The notes below the pieces were generated by a model that saw only the letters and a list, made by a program, of their open reading frames with translations, made no database searches and was not told the origin of the DNA. 64,000 bases of DNA from Limiplasma sp048370855 (GTDB lineage Bacteria > Bacillota > Clostridia > Christensenellales > Aristaeellaceae), in contig DBGEOK010000039.1 in NCBI GenBank assembly GCA_048370855.1, positions 1-64,000 of the forward strand. The letters run 5' to 3'. A program made the translations under genes and the position numbers. Every line of letters begins with the position of its first letter. Positions within the stretch are counted from its first letter, which is position 1. Of this stretch, positions 50,971-58,768 are shown piece after piece.

Positions 50971-51986
50971 ACCATACCGCGTTTTTCGATACGCTCAAGG
51001 CCGGACAAATCGCAGACTGCTATTTGTTTGAGGGAGCCGAGGAATACGTCAAGCAGCAGGCGCTTGCGCAGCTATGCGCTAAGCTTCTGCCCGCCGGGCT
51101 GGAGAGCATGAATTTGACGGAGCTGTCCGACCCGGATGCGGACGCCCTGATCGCCGCGGCCGAAACGCTGCCCTTCCTGGGGGACAGGCGCGTGGTTGTG
51201 GTCCGGGACTGCACGCTGCTGGCCGCCGGCCGCAAAGCGGAGGACGAGCGAAAGGCGGAAGCGCTGACGGACTATGTAAAGCGCATTCCGCCGACCACAT
51301 GCGTCGTTTTTTATGTAAAGGGCAAGGCGGACGGTCGGAAGAAGCTGTATGCGGCGCTTCGGAAAAAAGGCGCGATTGTGGACTTTTCCCCGATGGGCGA
51401 CGCGGAATGCGCCGATTGGGCGCGCCGGACGATGCGCCGCGCCGGGAAGCGGCTGGACGCGGACGTCGCGGCGCGGCTGATCTTCACGGTCGGCAGGGAC
51501 GCGGCCTTGCTCAAGCAGGAGATGGATAAGCTCGTCAGCTACCTGGGCGAGCGGGACACGGTAACGGCTGAGGATATCGACGCGGTATGCACACGCTCGA
51601 CCGAATGCACGGTTTTCCAAATGGTGGACGCGCAGGTCGCGGGTAAAAACGACGAGGCGTTTGGGCTCCTGAAAGATCTGCTGCAAAGCGGGGAGGACCG
51701 CGTCGGGATTTTGGCGATGCTGCTTCGGCAATATCGCATCCTGTACCATATGCGCTGCCTGATGGAGGAACGGACGCCGCAGCAGGGCCAGGCGGCGCTG
51801 CTTGGCATCCCGCCTTTTGCGGTGGCGCGCACACAGCAGCAGGCGCGCCTTTTTGACCGGGAGCGGCTGCAACGGGCCTATGACGATTTGATGAAGCTGG
51901 AATTTGATCTAAAGGCCGGCCGCGTTTCGCAGGAGGGCTGTGTGGAAAACGCGATGCTTCGGTTGGAGGGGATTTTAAGGGGCTAG
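50967..51986 (+). CDS. holA: DNA polymerase III subunit delta
   Basis: This is the clamp-loader wrench subunit that opens the sliding clamp. The 339 residues show the N-terminal AAA-like region YLFEGAEEYVKQQALAQL, ETLPFLGDRRVVVVRDC, then the VDFSPMGDAECADWARRTM region, EMDKLVSYLGERDTVTAEDI and the C-terminal helical domain (GILAMLLRQYRILYHMRCL). The run from the peptidase through holA is tightly packed. The comEC-holA order is common in Bacillota. Confidence 0.93.
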   Translation: MNHTAFFDTLKAGQIADCYLFEGAEEYVKQQALAQLCAKLLPAGLESMNLTELSDPDADALIAAAETLPFLGDRRVVVVRDCTLLAAGRKAEDERKAEALTDYVKRIPPTTCVVFYVKGKADGRKKLYAALRKKGAIVDFSPMGDAECADWARRTMRRAGKRLDADVAARLIFTVGRDAALLKQEMDKLVSYLGERDTVTAEDIDAVCTRSTECTVFQMVDAQVAGKNDEAFGLLKDLLQSGEDRVGILAMLLRQYRILYHMRCLMEERTPQQGQAALLGIPPFAVARTQQQARLFDRERLQRAYDDLMKLEFDLKAGRVSQEGCVENAMLRLEGILRG

Positions 51987-52209
51987 CATGGCCCGCTCGT
52001 ATGCCGGCGGCGGATAGCTGCGCGCGCATACTAGGCCGCGCGATCAAACGGGAGCTCGGCGCTTGCGGCGCGCGCTTCCCTTGGGGGTGAAAACCCGCGC
52101 CGCTCCCTCCGCGAAGGGCGCGTCAGCGCGCGCCTATGCAAAAAATTACCTTCCCCGGCCCATCGAGGGACAACATGTTGACAGCGCGCCGGAAATCAGG
52201 CGCCGATTG

Positions 52210-52356
52210 CGGCTTCAGACCGTTGACAAACTTATTTTGGAGTGGTTCGGAGGGGCCGCGACCCCTCCAAATAATATCGTATCGCCCGGCTTTGCCGAAA
52301 ACGCCAGTCCTCGGCGGAAAGGCTCGTCCAAAGGCGGGCTTTTTTGACGCCCTGCA
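52210..52356 (-). repeat. Family-A dispersed repeat, copy 2
   Basis: Blocks in order are TTCAGACCGTTGACAAAC, ATTTTGGAG, a GGAGGGGCCGCGACCCCTCC palindrome, ATCGTATCGCCCGGCTTTGC, CAGTCCTCGGCGGAAAGGCT, and GGCGGGCTTTTTTGACGCCC. The same blocks occur, in inverted orientation and split by the insertion sequence, at 4473-4604 plus 5922-5970, and in shortened form at 55603-55705. Confidence 0.7.
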
Positions 52357-52376
52357 GCCGCCGGTTGCGGCTTTTT
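52356..52376 (+). terminator. Terminator after holA and repeat copy 2
   Basis: AGCCGC and GCGGCT pair across a 5-base loop and are followed by TTTTT. It precedes the promoter of the next gene and would end the ispD-holA transcript. Confidence 0.6.
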
Positions 52377-52408
52377 GAGGTTTTCCACCCCCGATCCCCG
52401 GTTTGCCC

Positions 52409-52437
52409 TTGTTTCCCTGCGGCCTTTCCTGTATAAT
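52409..52437 (+). promoter_or_regulatory. Promoter of the HTH-cupin gene
   Basis: The -35 TTGTTT (52409-52414) and the -10 TATAAT (52432-52437) are 17 bases apart, about 48 bases before ATG 52485. Confidence 0.6.
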
Positions 52438-52484
52438 ACTCGCTAAAGCCTGCCGGATGGGCACGCAAAGGAGGCGCACCCGTT

Positions 52485-53039
52485 ATGTCCGATTCAGTGA
52501 AGCAAATCGCCATGCGTATTTTGGACCTTCGCGAAATCTCGGACTACACCGTTGAACAGATGGCGGAAGCCCTGAAGGTACCTGCCGACGAATACCGCAA
52601 ATATGAGAGCGGCGAGGCGGACATGCCGATCAGCTTTTTGGTTAAAATCGGCGAGGTTTTTCATGTGGATATGACGGAGCTGCTGACAGGGGAGGCCCCG
52701 CGCCTGAACGTGTTAAGCGTGACCCGGGCGGGGCGCGGGCAGGAAATTAACCGGCACGACCAGTATATTTATAAAAACCTTGCCTATAACTTCGTTCATC
52801 GAAAGATCGAGCCGCTGTACGTGACGGTCCCGCCCGAGGTGAACAAGACCCTCGAGCCCAACAGCCACGACGGCCAGGAGTTTGATTATATCCTGTCGGG
52901 CGTTATGCGCATCGTAATCGGAAAAAACGATTTGGTGCTGCATCCGGGCGACAGCGTGTATTACGATTCGCGCACGCCCCACGCGATGCAGGCGGTGGGC
53001 GGGGAGCCGGTTCATTTTCTGGCGATGGTCATTCCATAA
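52485..53039 (+). CDS. XRE-cupin transcriptional regulator
   Basis: The 184-residue regulator has an N-terminal XRE-type helix-turn-helix (SDYTVEQMAEALKVPADEYRK, residues about 18-55) and a C-terminal cupin domain (SHDGQEFDYILSGVMRIVIG and HPGDSVYYDSRTPHAM). Such proteins bind a small ligand in the cupin and regulate the adjacent gene. The next gene, 45 bases downstream on the same strand, is the acyl-CoA synthetase-GNAT fusion, so the ligand may be related to the acid it activates (inference). AAAGGAGG lies 9-10 bases upstream of ATG 52485. Confidence 0.85.
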   Translation: MSDSVKQIAMRILDLREISDYTVEQMAEALKVPADEYRKYESGEADMPISFLVKIGEVFHVDMTELLTGEAPRLNVLSVTRAGRGQEINRHDQYIYKNLAYNFVHRKIEPLYVTVPPEVNKTLEPNSHDGQEFDYILSGVMRIVIGKNDLVLHPGDSVYYDSRTPHAMQAVGGEPVHFLAMVIP

Positions 53040-53083
53040 GCTGAGGGCGTTTTGGCCTGCCGTAGATAAAGGAGCTTGGTAGC

Positions 53084-55195
53084 ATGCTGGCCGACCGATA
53101 TATCCGGACCGATTTTCACTCCCAGGAAGAATTTGAGCGCGGCTTTACGCTGCGCGTGCCGGAGCGCTTCCATTTCGCTTATGACGTTGTGGACGAGTAT
53201 GCGCGCCTATCGCCCCAAAAGCGGGCGATGATTTGGTGCGACGTAAAGGGAAATGAACGCGAGTTTACCTTTGGCGACATCAGCCGCTTGAGCGATAAGG
53301 CCGCCAACGTGTTCCGCGCGCACGGGCTGAAAAAGGGCGATCCCGTGCTTTTGATGCTCAAGCGGCGCTGGCAGTATTGGATTGCCGCCGTAGGGCTGCT
53401 GAAGGTGGGATGCGTGCTGATTCCCGCCACGGCGCAGTTGCAAAAAAAGGATATCGTTTACCGCGTGCAGGCGGCGGGCGCCCGCGCGGCGATTTGCGTG
53501 GAGGAGCCGGAGGTGCGGGAGCGCGTGCTGGCGTCCGCGAGGGAGTGCGAAACGCTGGGACCGCTTTTCACGCTGTGCGGCGCGGAAGGCTTCTTCAACT
53601 TTGACGCGGAGGTGGAGGCCGCGCCGGAAACATGGGAAAAGCCCGACGACCTTCCCCGGAACGACGATATCATGCTGATGTACTTTACCAGCGGGACGAC
53701 GGGCATGCCCAAGATGGCCGTGCATAGCTGGACCTATCCCATCGCGCAGACGGTTACGGCGTATTACTGGCATAACCTCGGCGACGGGGATATTCATATC
53801 GCCGTGGCGGACACAGGCTGGGCCAAGGCTGGCTGGGGAAAGCTATACGGACAGTGGATTTGCGGGGCGACGCTGTTTGTTTATGACTTTGACCGCTTTG
53901 TTGCGGCGGATATGCTTCAGATGATCTCCAAGCATCATGTCACCAGCTTTTGCGCCCCGCCGACGGTGTACCGCTTCATGATTAAGGAGGATTTGGCTCA
54001 GTATGACCTCAGCGCGCTCCGGTGGGCGAATTGCGCGGGCGAACCGCTCAACCCCGAGGTGTACGAACAGTTTTATCGGCAGACGGGCGTCAAAATTCAC
54101 GAGGGCTTTGGGCAGAGTGAAACCACCCCGCTGCTGATGACCACCAAGTGGATGGAGCCGAAGGCAGGCAGCACCGGGCGGCCTTCCCCGGCATACGACG
54201 TCGCGCTGGTGGACGAAAACGGAAACGACGTGGAGGACGGCGTGGAGGGCGAAATCGTCATTCGCCTGGACCGCGGCCGCCCGGCGGGGCTGTTCCTGGA
54301 ATATTACCGGAACCGGGAACAGACCGACGCGGTGTTTTACGACCGGACGTACCATACCGGCGATATGGCCTGGCGCGATGTGGACGGATATTTTTATTTC
54401 ATCGGCAGGGGAGACGACGTCATTAAGTCCAGCGGCTACCGCATCGGCCCGTTTGAGGTGGAAAGCGCGCTGCTGACCCATCCGGCGGTGCTGGAATGCG
54501 CAGTGACGGCCGTGCCGCACCCGGATCGCGGGCAGGTGGTCAAGGCGACCGTCGTGCTGGTCAAAAACCGCGGCTACGAGCCCTCCGACGAGTTGAAAAA
54601 GGAGCTTCAGACGCATGTTAAGCAGGTAACGGCGCCCTATAAATATCCGCGCATCGTAGAATTTGTGGACGAGCTGCCTAAGACTGTCAGCGGGAAAATC
54701 CAGCGGAAGCTGATTCGCGGCAGGGATCATGGCGGGGAGCCTCATACCGCCGGAAGACAGATCGTCCTGGAACCCGTAGCGGAAGGAAATTTCGCGGCGG
54801 TGGCGGCCATGCGGGTCGCCAGGGGACAGGAGGGCTTCGCGGAAAGCCCGCTTTATTCGCTGTCGCAGGCGTATGCGCTGGGCGGAGGCCGCGTGCCCTA
54901 TGCGATCCGGGAAAAGGACGCGGACGTCGTAGGCTTCGTGATGTTCCGCTATGAGGCGGACGGCCGCACGGAAATCGCCAACTTTATGATTGACGAGCGC
55001 AAGCAGAGCATGGGCTTTGGCAGCGCGGCGCTGGCCCGGGCCATCGGCCTGCTGGAGCGGGAAGGGCGGTCCAGGACGGTCCATCTGGAAATTGGGCCTG
55101 ATAATGAAATTGCCAAAGCGCTCTATGAAAATTACGGTTTCCTGCTCAAGGGTATGGACGACACGGAGAGGCTGCGGATGGAAAGGAGCCTGTAA
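53084..55195 (+). CDS. AMP-forming acyl-CoA synthetase fused to a GNAT acetyltransferase
   Basis: Residues about 1-547 form an AMP-forming acyl-CoA ligase. Core motifs are YFTSGTTGMPKMAVHS (A3), GFGQSETTPLL (A5), YHTGDMAWRDVDGY (A7), GRGDDVIKSSGYRIGPFEVE (A8) and LPKTVSGKIQRKLIR (A10, with Lys538). The TGWAKAGWGKLYG segment fits acetate-to-medium-chain acyl-CoA synthetases. Residues about 557-703 form a GNAT domain. Its CoA loop is ERKQSMGFGSAAL, and the preceding RGQEGFAESPLYSLSQAYAL with PYAIREKDADVVGFVMF resembles BltD/polyamine acetyltransferases. A single long frame joins the two without a break. It is co-transcribed with the HTH-cupin gene. The fused domain could acetylate the synthetase on its own A10 lysine, or use the acyl-CoA product on an amine; neither is shown. 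Confidence 0.85.
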   Translation: MLADRYIRTDFHSQEEFERGFTLRVPERFHFAYDVVDEYARLSPQKRAMIWCDVKGNEREFTFGDISRLSDKAANVFRAHGLKKGDPVLLMLKRRWQYWIAAVGLLKVGCVLIPATAQLQKKDIVYRVQAAGARAAICVEEPEVRERVLASARECETLGPLFTLCGAEGFFNFDAEVEAAPETWEKPDDLPRNDDIMLMYFTSGTTGMPKMAVHSWTYPIAQTVTAYYWHNLGDGDIHIAVADTGWAKAGWGKLYGQWICGATLFVYDFDRFVAADMLQMISKHHVTSFCAPPTVYRFMIKEDLAQYDLSALRWANCAGEPLNPEVYEQFYRQTGVKIHEGFGQSETTPLLMTTKWMEPKAGSTGRPSPAYDVALVDENGNDVEDGVEGEIVIRLDRGRPAGLFLEYYRNREQTDAVFYDRTYHTGDMAWRDVDGYFYFIGRGDDVIKSSGYRIGPFEVESALLTHPAVLECAVTAVPHPDRGQVVKATVVLVKNRGYEPSDELKKELQTHVKQVTAPYKYPRIVEFVDELPKTVSGKIQRKLIRGRDHGGEPHTAGRQIVLEPVAEGNFAAVAAMRVARGQEGFAESPLYSLSQAYALGGGRVPYAIREKDADVVGFVMFRYEADGRTEIANFMIDERKQSMGFGSAALARAIGLLEREGRSRTVHLEIGPDNEIAKALYENYGFLLKGMDDTERLRMERSL

Positions 55196-55329
55196 CGGCT
55201 GCCGGGCTGAGCGGCGGGTGGAGAACCAACCGCGCCGGGAGCCGGCACGGCTGACCGCAACCGGCGGCCTGCCGGTCCGTCTGATTCAACCTTTCCAAAA
55301 GGCCCGCGCGGACGCCCCCAGACAACCCT

Positions 55330-55500
55330 GAAAGCCTGCGGGAAAAAGGGCGCGGGTTTAACCGGCTGCCGCCCCTTCGACGTTCTTTTTCTGTTTTCAT
55401 GCTTTGGGAGGACGGCCCAGATAAAAGCATCTGCCGCCAAACCCTTTTGGGAGGCGTCGAAGGGCCGCCGCCCTTCGGCTCCCTTTTGCGCGGGCGGGGC
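55330..55500 (+). repeat. Family-B dispersed repeat, copy 2
   Basis: It matches 8842-9010 in order: CGGGAAAAAGGG, then a hairpin pairing AAGGGCG with CGCCCCTT, the CCCCTTCGAC block, a T-rich tract, ATGCTTTGGGAGGAC, AAACCCTTTTGGG and GAAGGGCCGCCGCCC. The hairpin plus T-rich tract may also serve as the terminator of the synthetase gene. Confidence 0.65.
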
Positions 55501-55602
55501 CTGACGGGTCAAAACTCCGCGTCAGGAAGCATGGCTGCGCGTTCTGCGCCCGTTGGACGGTCGGGACATCCGTGTCAAAACGCCCCTCCATCAGGCGGGA
55601 CG

Positions 55603-55705
55603 CCAGATTGTCGACAAACCTATTTGGGACCGCGCCGCAGGCGCAGGGGAAACGTGTTTTGGTGGAAAAGATCGCCACAGGCGAGCTTTTTCAACACGCT
55701 GACGT
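55603..55705 (-). repeat. Family-A dispersed repeat, copy 3 (shortened)
   Basis: It contains AGATTGTCGACAAACCTATT, GGTGGAAAAGATCGCC and GGCGAGCTTTTTCAACACGC in the same order as the copy at 52210-52356. The central palindrome is lost or changed. It has the same orientation as copy 2. Confidence 0.6.
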
Positions 55706-55750
55706 CCCGGCATCAGACGCGGCGCGTGCGCCGGAAGGGAAGCCGGCGCT

Positions 55751-56701
55751 TTATTCCAAGGCCGGCTCCCTTGAAACCTCGTCCAGCGCGTTCAGCTCGT
55801 CGTCGCTCAGGCGGAAGGTGAGCGCTACGGCGTTCCCCTCCGCCTGGCGGGGGCTCTTGACGCCGGTGATGACCACGCTGCGCGGCACGCGGTCCAAAAT
55901 CCAACGGACGGCGACCGCGGACATCGGAACGCCGTGCGCCTCCGCGATGGGGCGCATGACCTCCACAATGCGCAGGTTGCGCGCCAGCTTTTCTCCATAA
56001 AAATTATCATACGCCGCGCGGCTGCGCCGGTCGTCGCTGTCAAAATGCACGTCGGCGCCATACTTGCCCGTAAGGATGCCCTGGCCCAGGCTGCCCCAGG
56101 TAAGGGGAACGGCGTTGAGAAGGCCGGCAATGCGGCTTATCGCGTCCTCGTCCTTACGGTGGGCCAGGCTGTAATGGTTTTGAAAGCCCGCGATTTCCTC
56201 CGCGTAGGGGACAAAAGCCCGCGCCTCGGCGGGCGATATGTTGCTAAGGCCGATGGCGCGGATATCGCCGTTGCGCTTATGCCGGAGAAGCGCCTCCATC
56301 ATTTCCGGCACGGGCGTGCCGCCGTCCAGGTAATGAATTTGATACAGGTCGATATGATCGGTTCGCAGACGGCGGAGGCTTTCCCTGAGCGCCCGCTCAA
56401 TATAGGCCGGGCTGTTGTCATAAAAGGTCTTGCCGCCTTCCACGCGCACGCCGAATTTCGTGGCCAGGATCACCTGCCCGCGGTAGGGGCGCAGCACCTC
56501 TCCCAGCGTTGTTTCGGACCGTCCCAGGCCGTAGGTATCGGCGGTATCAAAAAAATTGACGCCAAGCTCGAGGGCATGCAGCATGGCGGCCTCGATGTCT
56601 TCCCGGCTGACGTTTCCCCAGCCGTATTCTCCAGCGGGACATCCGCCCATGCACAGGCGCGAGGTGGGAAGGCCAATTCCTTTTAACGCGATGGTTTCCA
56701 T
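55751..56701 (-). CDS. Aldo/keto reductase
   Basis: The 316-residue NADP(H)-dependent oxidoreductase of the AKR (beta/alpha)8 family has the catalytic tetrad in NFFDTADTYGLGRSE (Asp, Tyr), ILATKFG (Lys) and DLYQIHYLDGGTP (His). The cofactor part is near VVITGVKSPRQAEGN. It lies 16 bases after the RsmF-type gene and looks like the last gene of the cdaA operon. An AAAGGAG SD precedes ATG 56701. Substrate unknown. Confidence 0.88.
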   Translation of the reverse strand: METIALKGIGLPTSRLCMGGCPAGEYGWGNVSREDIEAAMLHALELGVNFFDTADTYGLGRSETTLGEVLRPYRGQVILATKFGVRVEGGKTFYDNSPAYIERALRESLRRLRTDHIDLYQIHYLDGGTPVPEMMEALLRHKRNGDIRAIGLSNISPAEARAFVPYAEEIAGFQNHYSLAHRKDEDAISRIAGLLNAVPLTWGSLGQGILTGKYGADVHFDSDDRRSRAAYDNFYGEKLARNLRIVEVMRPIAEAHGVPMSAVAVRWILDRVPRSVVITGVKSPRQAEGNAVALTFRLSDDELNALDEVSREPALE

Positions 56702-56717
56702 TTGACACTCCTTTGGT

Positions 56718-58073
56718 TCACGGGCGGCGAAGGCCCTTGGGGTAGTGATTTTTCAACTGGCCGCCGCTTGCCTTGCCAAAGCCGAGCGCAAGGCCGTGGT
56801 AGGCGGCGAGCGCGTAGCCCTTCCAGGCGTCCGGGACCGGAAGCGTTTCTCCGCGTTGATAGGCCAGCGCGCCCAAGCGGTCCAGCTCGAGCGCCGGCAG
56901 CGGCAAAGGCTGGGGAAGCGCCAGCGCCAGCGCATGGTCGGGTTCAAAAGCCTTGCCCTTCAAGCAGCCCAAATGCACGCCGGCGCGCAGCACCCTGACG
57001 CCGTCCACAGGAGGCAGCTCGGGCGCGGAGAGAAGCTCGTCGCCCAAGCAGGCGTTGGCCGCCGGCAAAGCCGCGCCAAAACGCTCCGCGAAGCCGCGAT
57101 AGGCGTCCAGCAGCGCAATGCCGGGCGTCTGGAGGCTGCGGGCGGCGGGCAGAAAACCCGCGGCGCCGCGAGCGCCGCCGCGCTTGCGCAGCAACGCGAC
57201 GAAATGGCCTTCCCCCTGAACGCGGTGGGGGTAAAGGCGCAACGTGCCGTCGGGGGCGCTTAGCTTTTCCGCGCCTCCCGACGCAAGGAAAAAGGGTACG
57301 GCCTCCATCTGCGGGTCATGCTGAAGCAGTCGGCATACCGCCTGTTCGTTTTCCTCCCGGTTGAACGTACAGGTGCTGTATACAAGCCGGCCGCCCGGCC
57401 TGAGCATGGCGCAGGCACAGGAGAGAATGCGGTTCTGCCGCGCCGCGCAGCCCGCGGCGGAGGCGGCGCTCCATTCCGCTCGCGTTTCGGGATGACGGCG
57501 GAACATGCCCTCGCCGCTGCATGGCGCGTCCACGAGGACGGCGTCAAAAAGGAGCGGCCACAGCCCGCGCAGCCGTTCGGGGTCCGCGGAGACGACCAGG
57601 GCGTTCGCAACGCCCATGCGCTCCAGGTTTCGGCTCAGCACGCGCGCGCGTCCGGGAACGGGTTCGTTGGCAACCAAAAGCCCGCGCCCCTTCAGACAAT
57701 CGGCGATTTGCGTGCTCTTTCCGCCTGGGGCGGCGCACAAATCCAGCACGCGCTCGCCGGGGCGGGGCGCGAGCACGGCGACGGCGGCCATGGCGCTGGG
57801 CTCCTGAAGGTAGTACGCGCCCGCCTCATGCAAGGGGTCCAGGCCCGCGGGGCTGTCTGGGGACAGGTAGCGTCCCGTGCCGGGCCACCACGGCACGGGA
57901 TCTCCCATGCCGCCGACCAGCGCTTCAAGCCCTTTGACGGGCTTGCGGGGGTTCAGGCGGACGCCGCGCACGGGGGGCAGCTCAAGGGCACTGAAATATG
58001 CCTCCGCCTCGTCCCCGAGCTGGGCGCGCATGCGGGCGGCAAACAGGGACGGCAGGGACGGCGGGCCGCTCAC
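56718..58073 (-). CDS. RsmF/RsmB-type 16S rRNA m5C methyltransferase
   Basis: The 451-residue NOL1/NOP2/Sun-family enzyme makes 5-methylcytosine in rRNA. Marks are YYLQEPSAMAAVAVLAPRPG, motif I LDLCAAPGGKSTQIAD, motif IV with the catalytic Cys in VLVDAPCSGEGMFRRHP, and motif VI Cys in LVYSTCTFNREENEQ. A C-terminal RsmF-like extension follows. The start is GTG 58073, whose GTGA overlaps the MinD-like stop; GGAGGA lies 4 bases upstream. The exact target base is not predictable here. Confidence 0.88.
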   Translation of the reverse strand: MSGPPSLPSLFAARMRAQLGDEAEAYFSALELPPVRGVRLNPRKPVKGLEALVGGMGDPVPWWPGTGRYLSPDSPAGLDPLHEAGAYYLQEPSAMAAVAVLAPRPGERVLDLCAAPGGKSTQIADCLKGRGLLVANEPVPGRARVLSRNLERMGVANALVVSADPERLRGLWPLLFDAVLVDAPCSGEGMFRRHPETRAEWSAASAAGCAARQNRILSCACAMLRPGGRLVYSTCTFNREENEQAVCRLLQHDPQMEAVPFFLASGGAEKLSAPDGTLRLYPHRVQGEGHFVALLRKRGGARGAAGFLPAARSLQTPGIALLDAYRGFAERFGAALPAANACLGDELLSAPELPPVDGVRVLRAGVHLGCLKGKAFEPDHALALALPQPLPLPALELDRLGALAYQRGETLPVPDAWKGYALAAYHGLALGFGKASGGQLKNHYPKGLRRP

Positions 58074-58768
58074 GGCTCCTCCGACAGCCAATCCGGCTTC
58101 ATGACGGGAGAAAAGGAAAAATACAGCTCCCGCATCCCGGGCGGCAGGGCCTCGCGCAGCCGCTCCACCCCCGCCGCCATGCCGATCGGCACGCCCAGCC
58201 GATCGGAAACCTCCGCCAGCAGCGCCTGCCCCCGGAGCAGGTCATCAGGCGACGTCTCCTCCTGAAGATTGGCGTTATTGACCAGAAAATCGGCGTTCAG
58301 ACGCGACTGGCGGCAGATCAGCGAATACATGGCGGCGATTTCCTCCGCCGTGCCGGAAAGCGGCCGGAGGGGATTGACCACATACAGCACGGCCATCTGC
58401 TCCCGCACGGACGCGATATACGGCGCGTAGCGCCCCAGGGCTGTCGCTCCCGTATCGTCGCCGCCAACGTCGATCACCACGCGGCTGAAGTCCTGCTCAA
58501 ACACCGCCTGAATCTGCGCGGGAAGCGCTGGGATATCCACCGTGGACATCGCAAAGGACGGCATCAAAACCTCGACGCCCTCCGAACGAAGCAGGCCGCC
58601 CTGTTCGGCGCTTCTGAAGTAGGGGTTGACAATATCGAGGTCCACCAGCGCGACGCGGCCGTCATGCCGCCTGCGGGCGTCCCTGGCAATGGCGATGGAA
58701 AGCTCGGTCTTGCCGCTTCCGTAATTGCCCACCAACACGGTAAAGCGGCTGTCAAGGGCCTTTATCAT
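58070..58768 (-). CDS. MinD/ParA-like P-loop ATPase
   Basis: The 232-residue ATPase has a deviant Walker A as VGNYGSGKTELSIAIA (residues about 12-27), switch I-like ALVDLDIVNPYFRSAEQ and Walker B VVIDVGGDDTGATALGRY. It ends without the amphipathic membrane helix of MinD. The family is SIMIBI-class, but the exact subfamily is not recognised. It is coupled by ATGA to the upstream membrane protein (58765-58768) and by GTGA to the methyltransferase. It may place or regulate the membrane protein (inference). Confidence 0.75.
   Translation of the reverse strand: MIKALDSRFTVLVGNYGSGKTELSIAIARDARRRHDGRVALVDLDIVNPYFRSAEQGGLLRSEGVEVLMPSFAMSTVDIPALPAQIQAVFEQDFSRVVIDVGGDDTGATALGRYAPYIASVREQMAVLYVVNPLRPLSGTAEEIAAMYSLICRQSRLNADFLVNNANLQEETSPDDLLRGQALLAEVSDRLGVPIGMAAGVERLREALPPGMRELYFSFSPVMKPDWLSEEP

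Larger units (their letters stand above)
51987..52484. other. Gap after holA with repeat and terminator
   Basis: No gene is supported. The first about 220 bases are GC-rich with short palindromes. Family-A repeat copy 2 fills 52210-52356, a terminator lies at 52356-52376, and the promoter of the HTH-cupin gene follows at 52409-52437. I see no rpsT gene, which in many Bacillota neighbours holA. Confidence 0.55.
55196..55750. other. Gap with two dispersed repeats
   Basis: These 555 bases have no supported gene. Family-B copy 2 lies at 55330-55500 and family-A copy 3 at 55603-55705. The remaining sequence is GC-rich without clear motifs. It separates the convergent synthetase (plus) and aldo/keto reductase (minus) genes. 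Confidence 0.55.
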
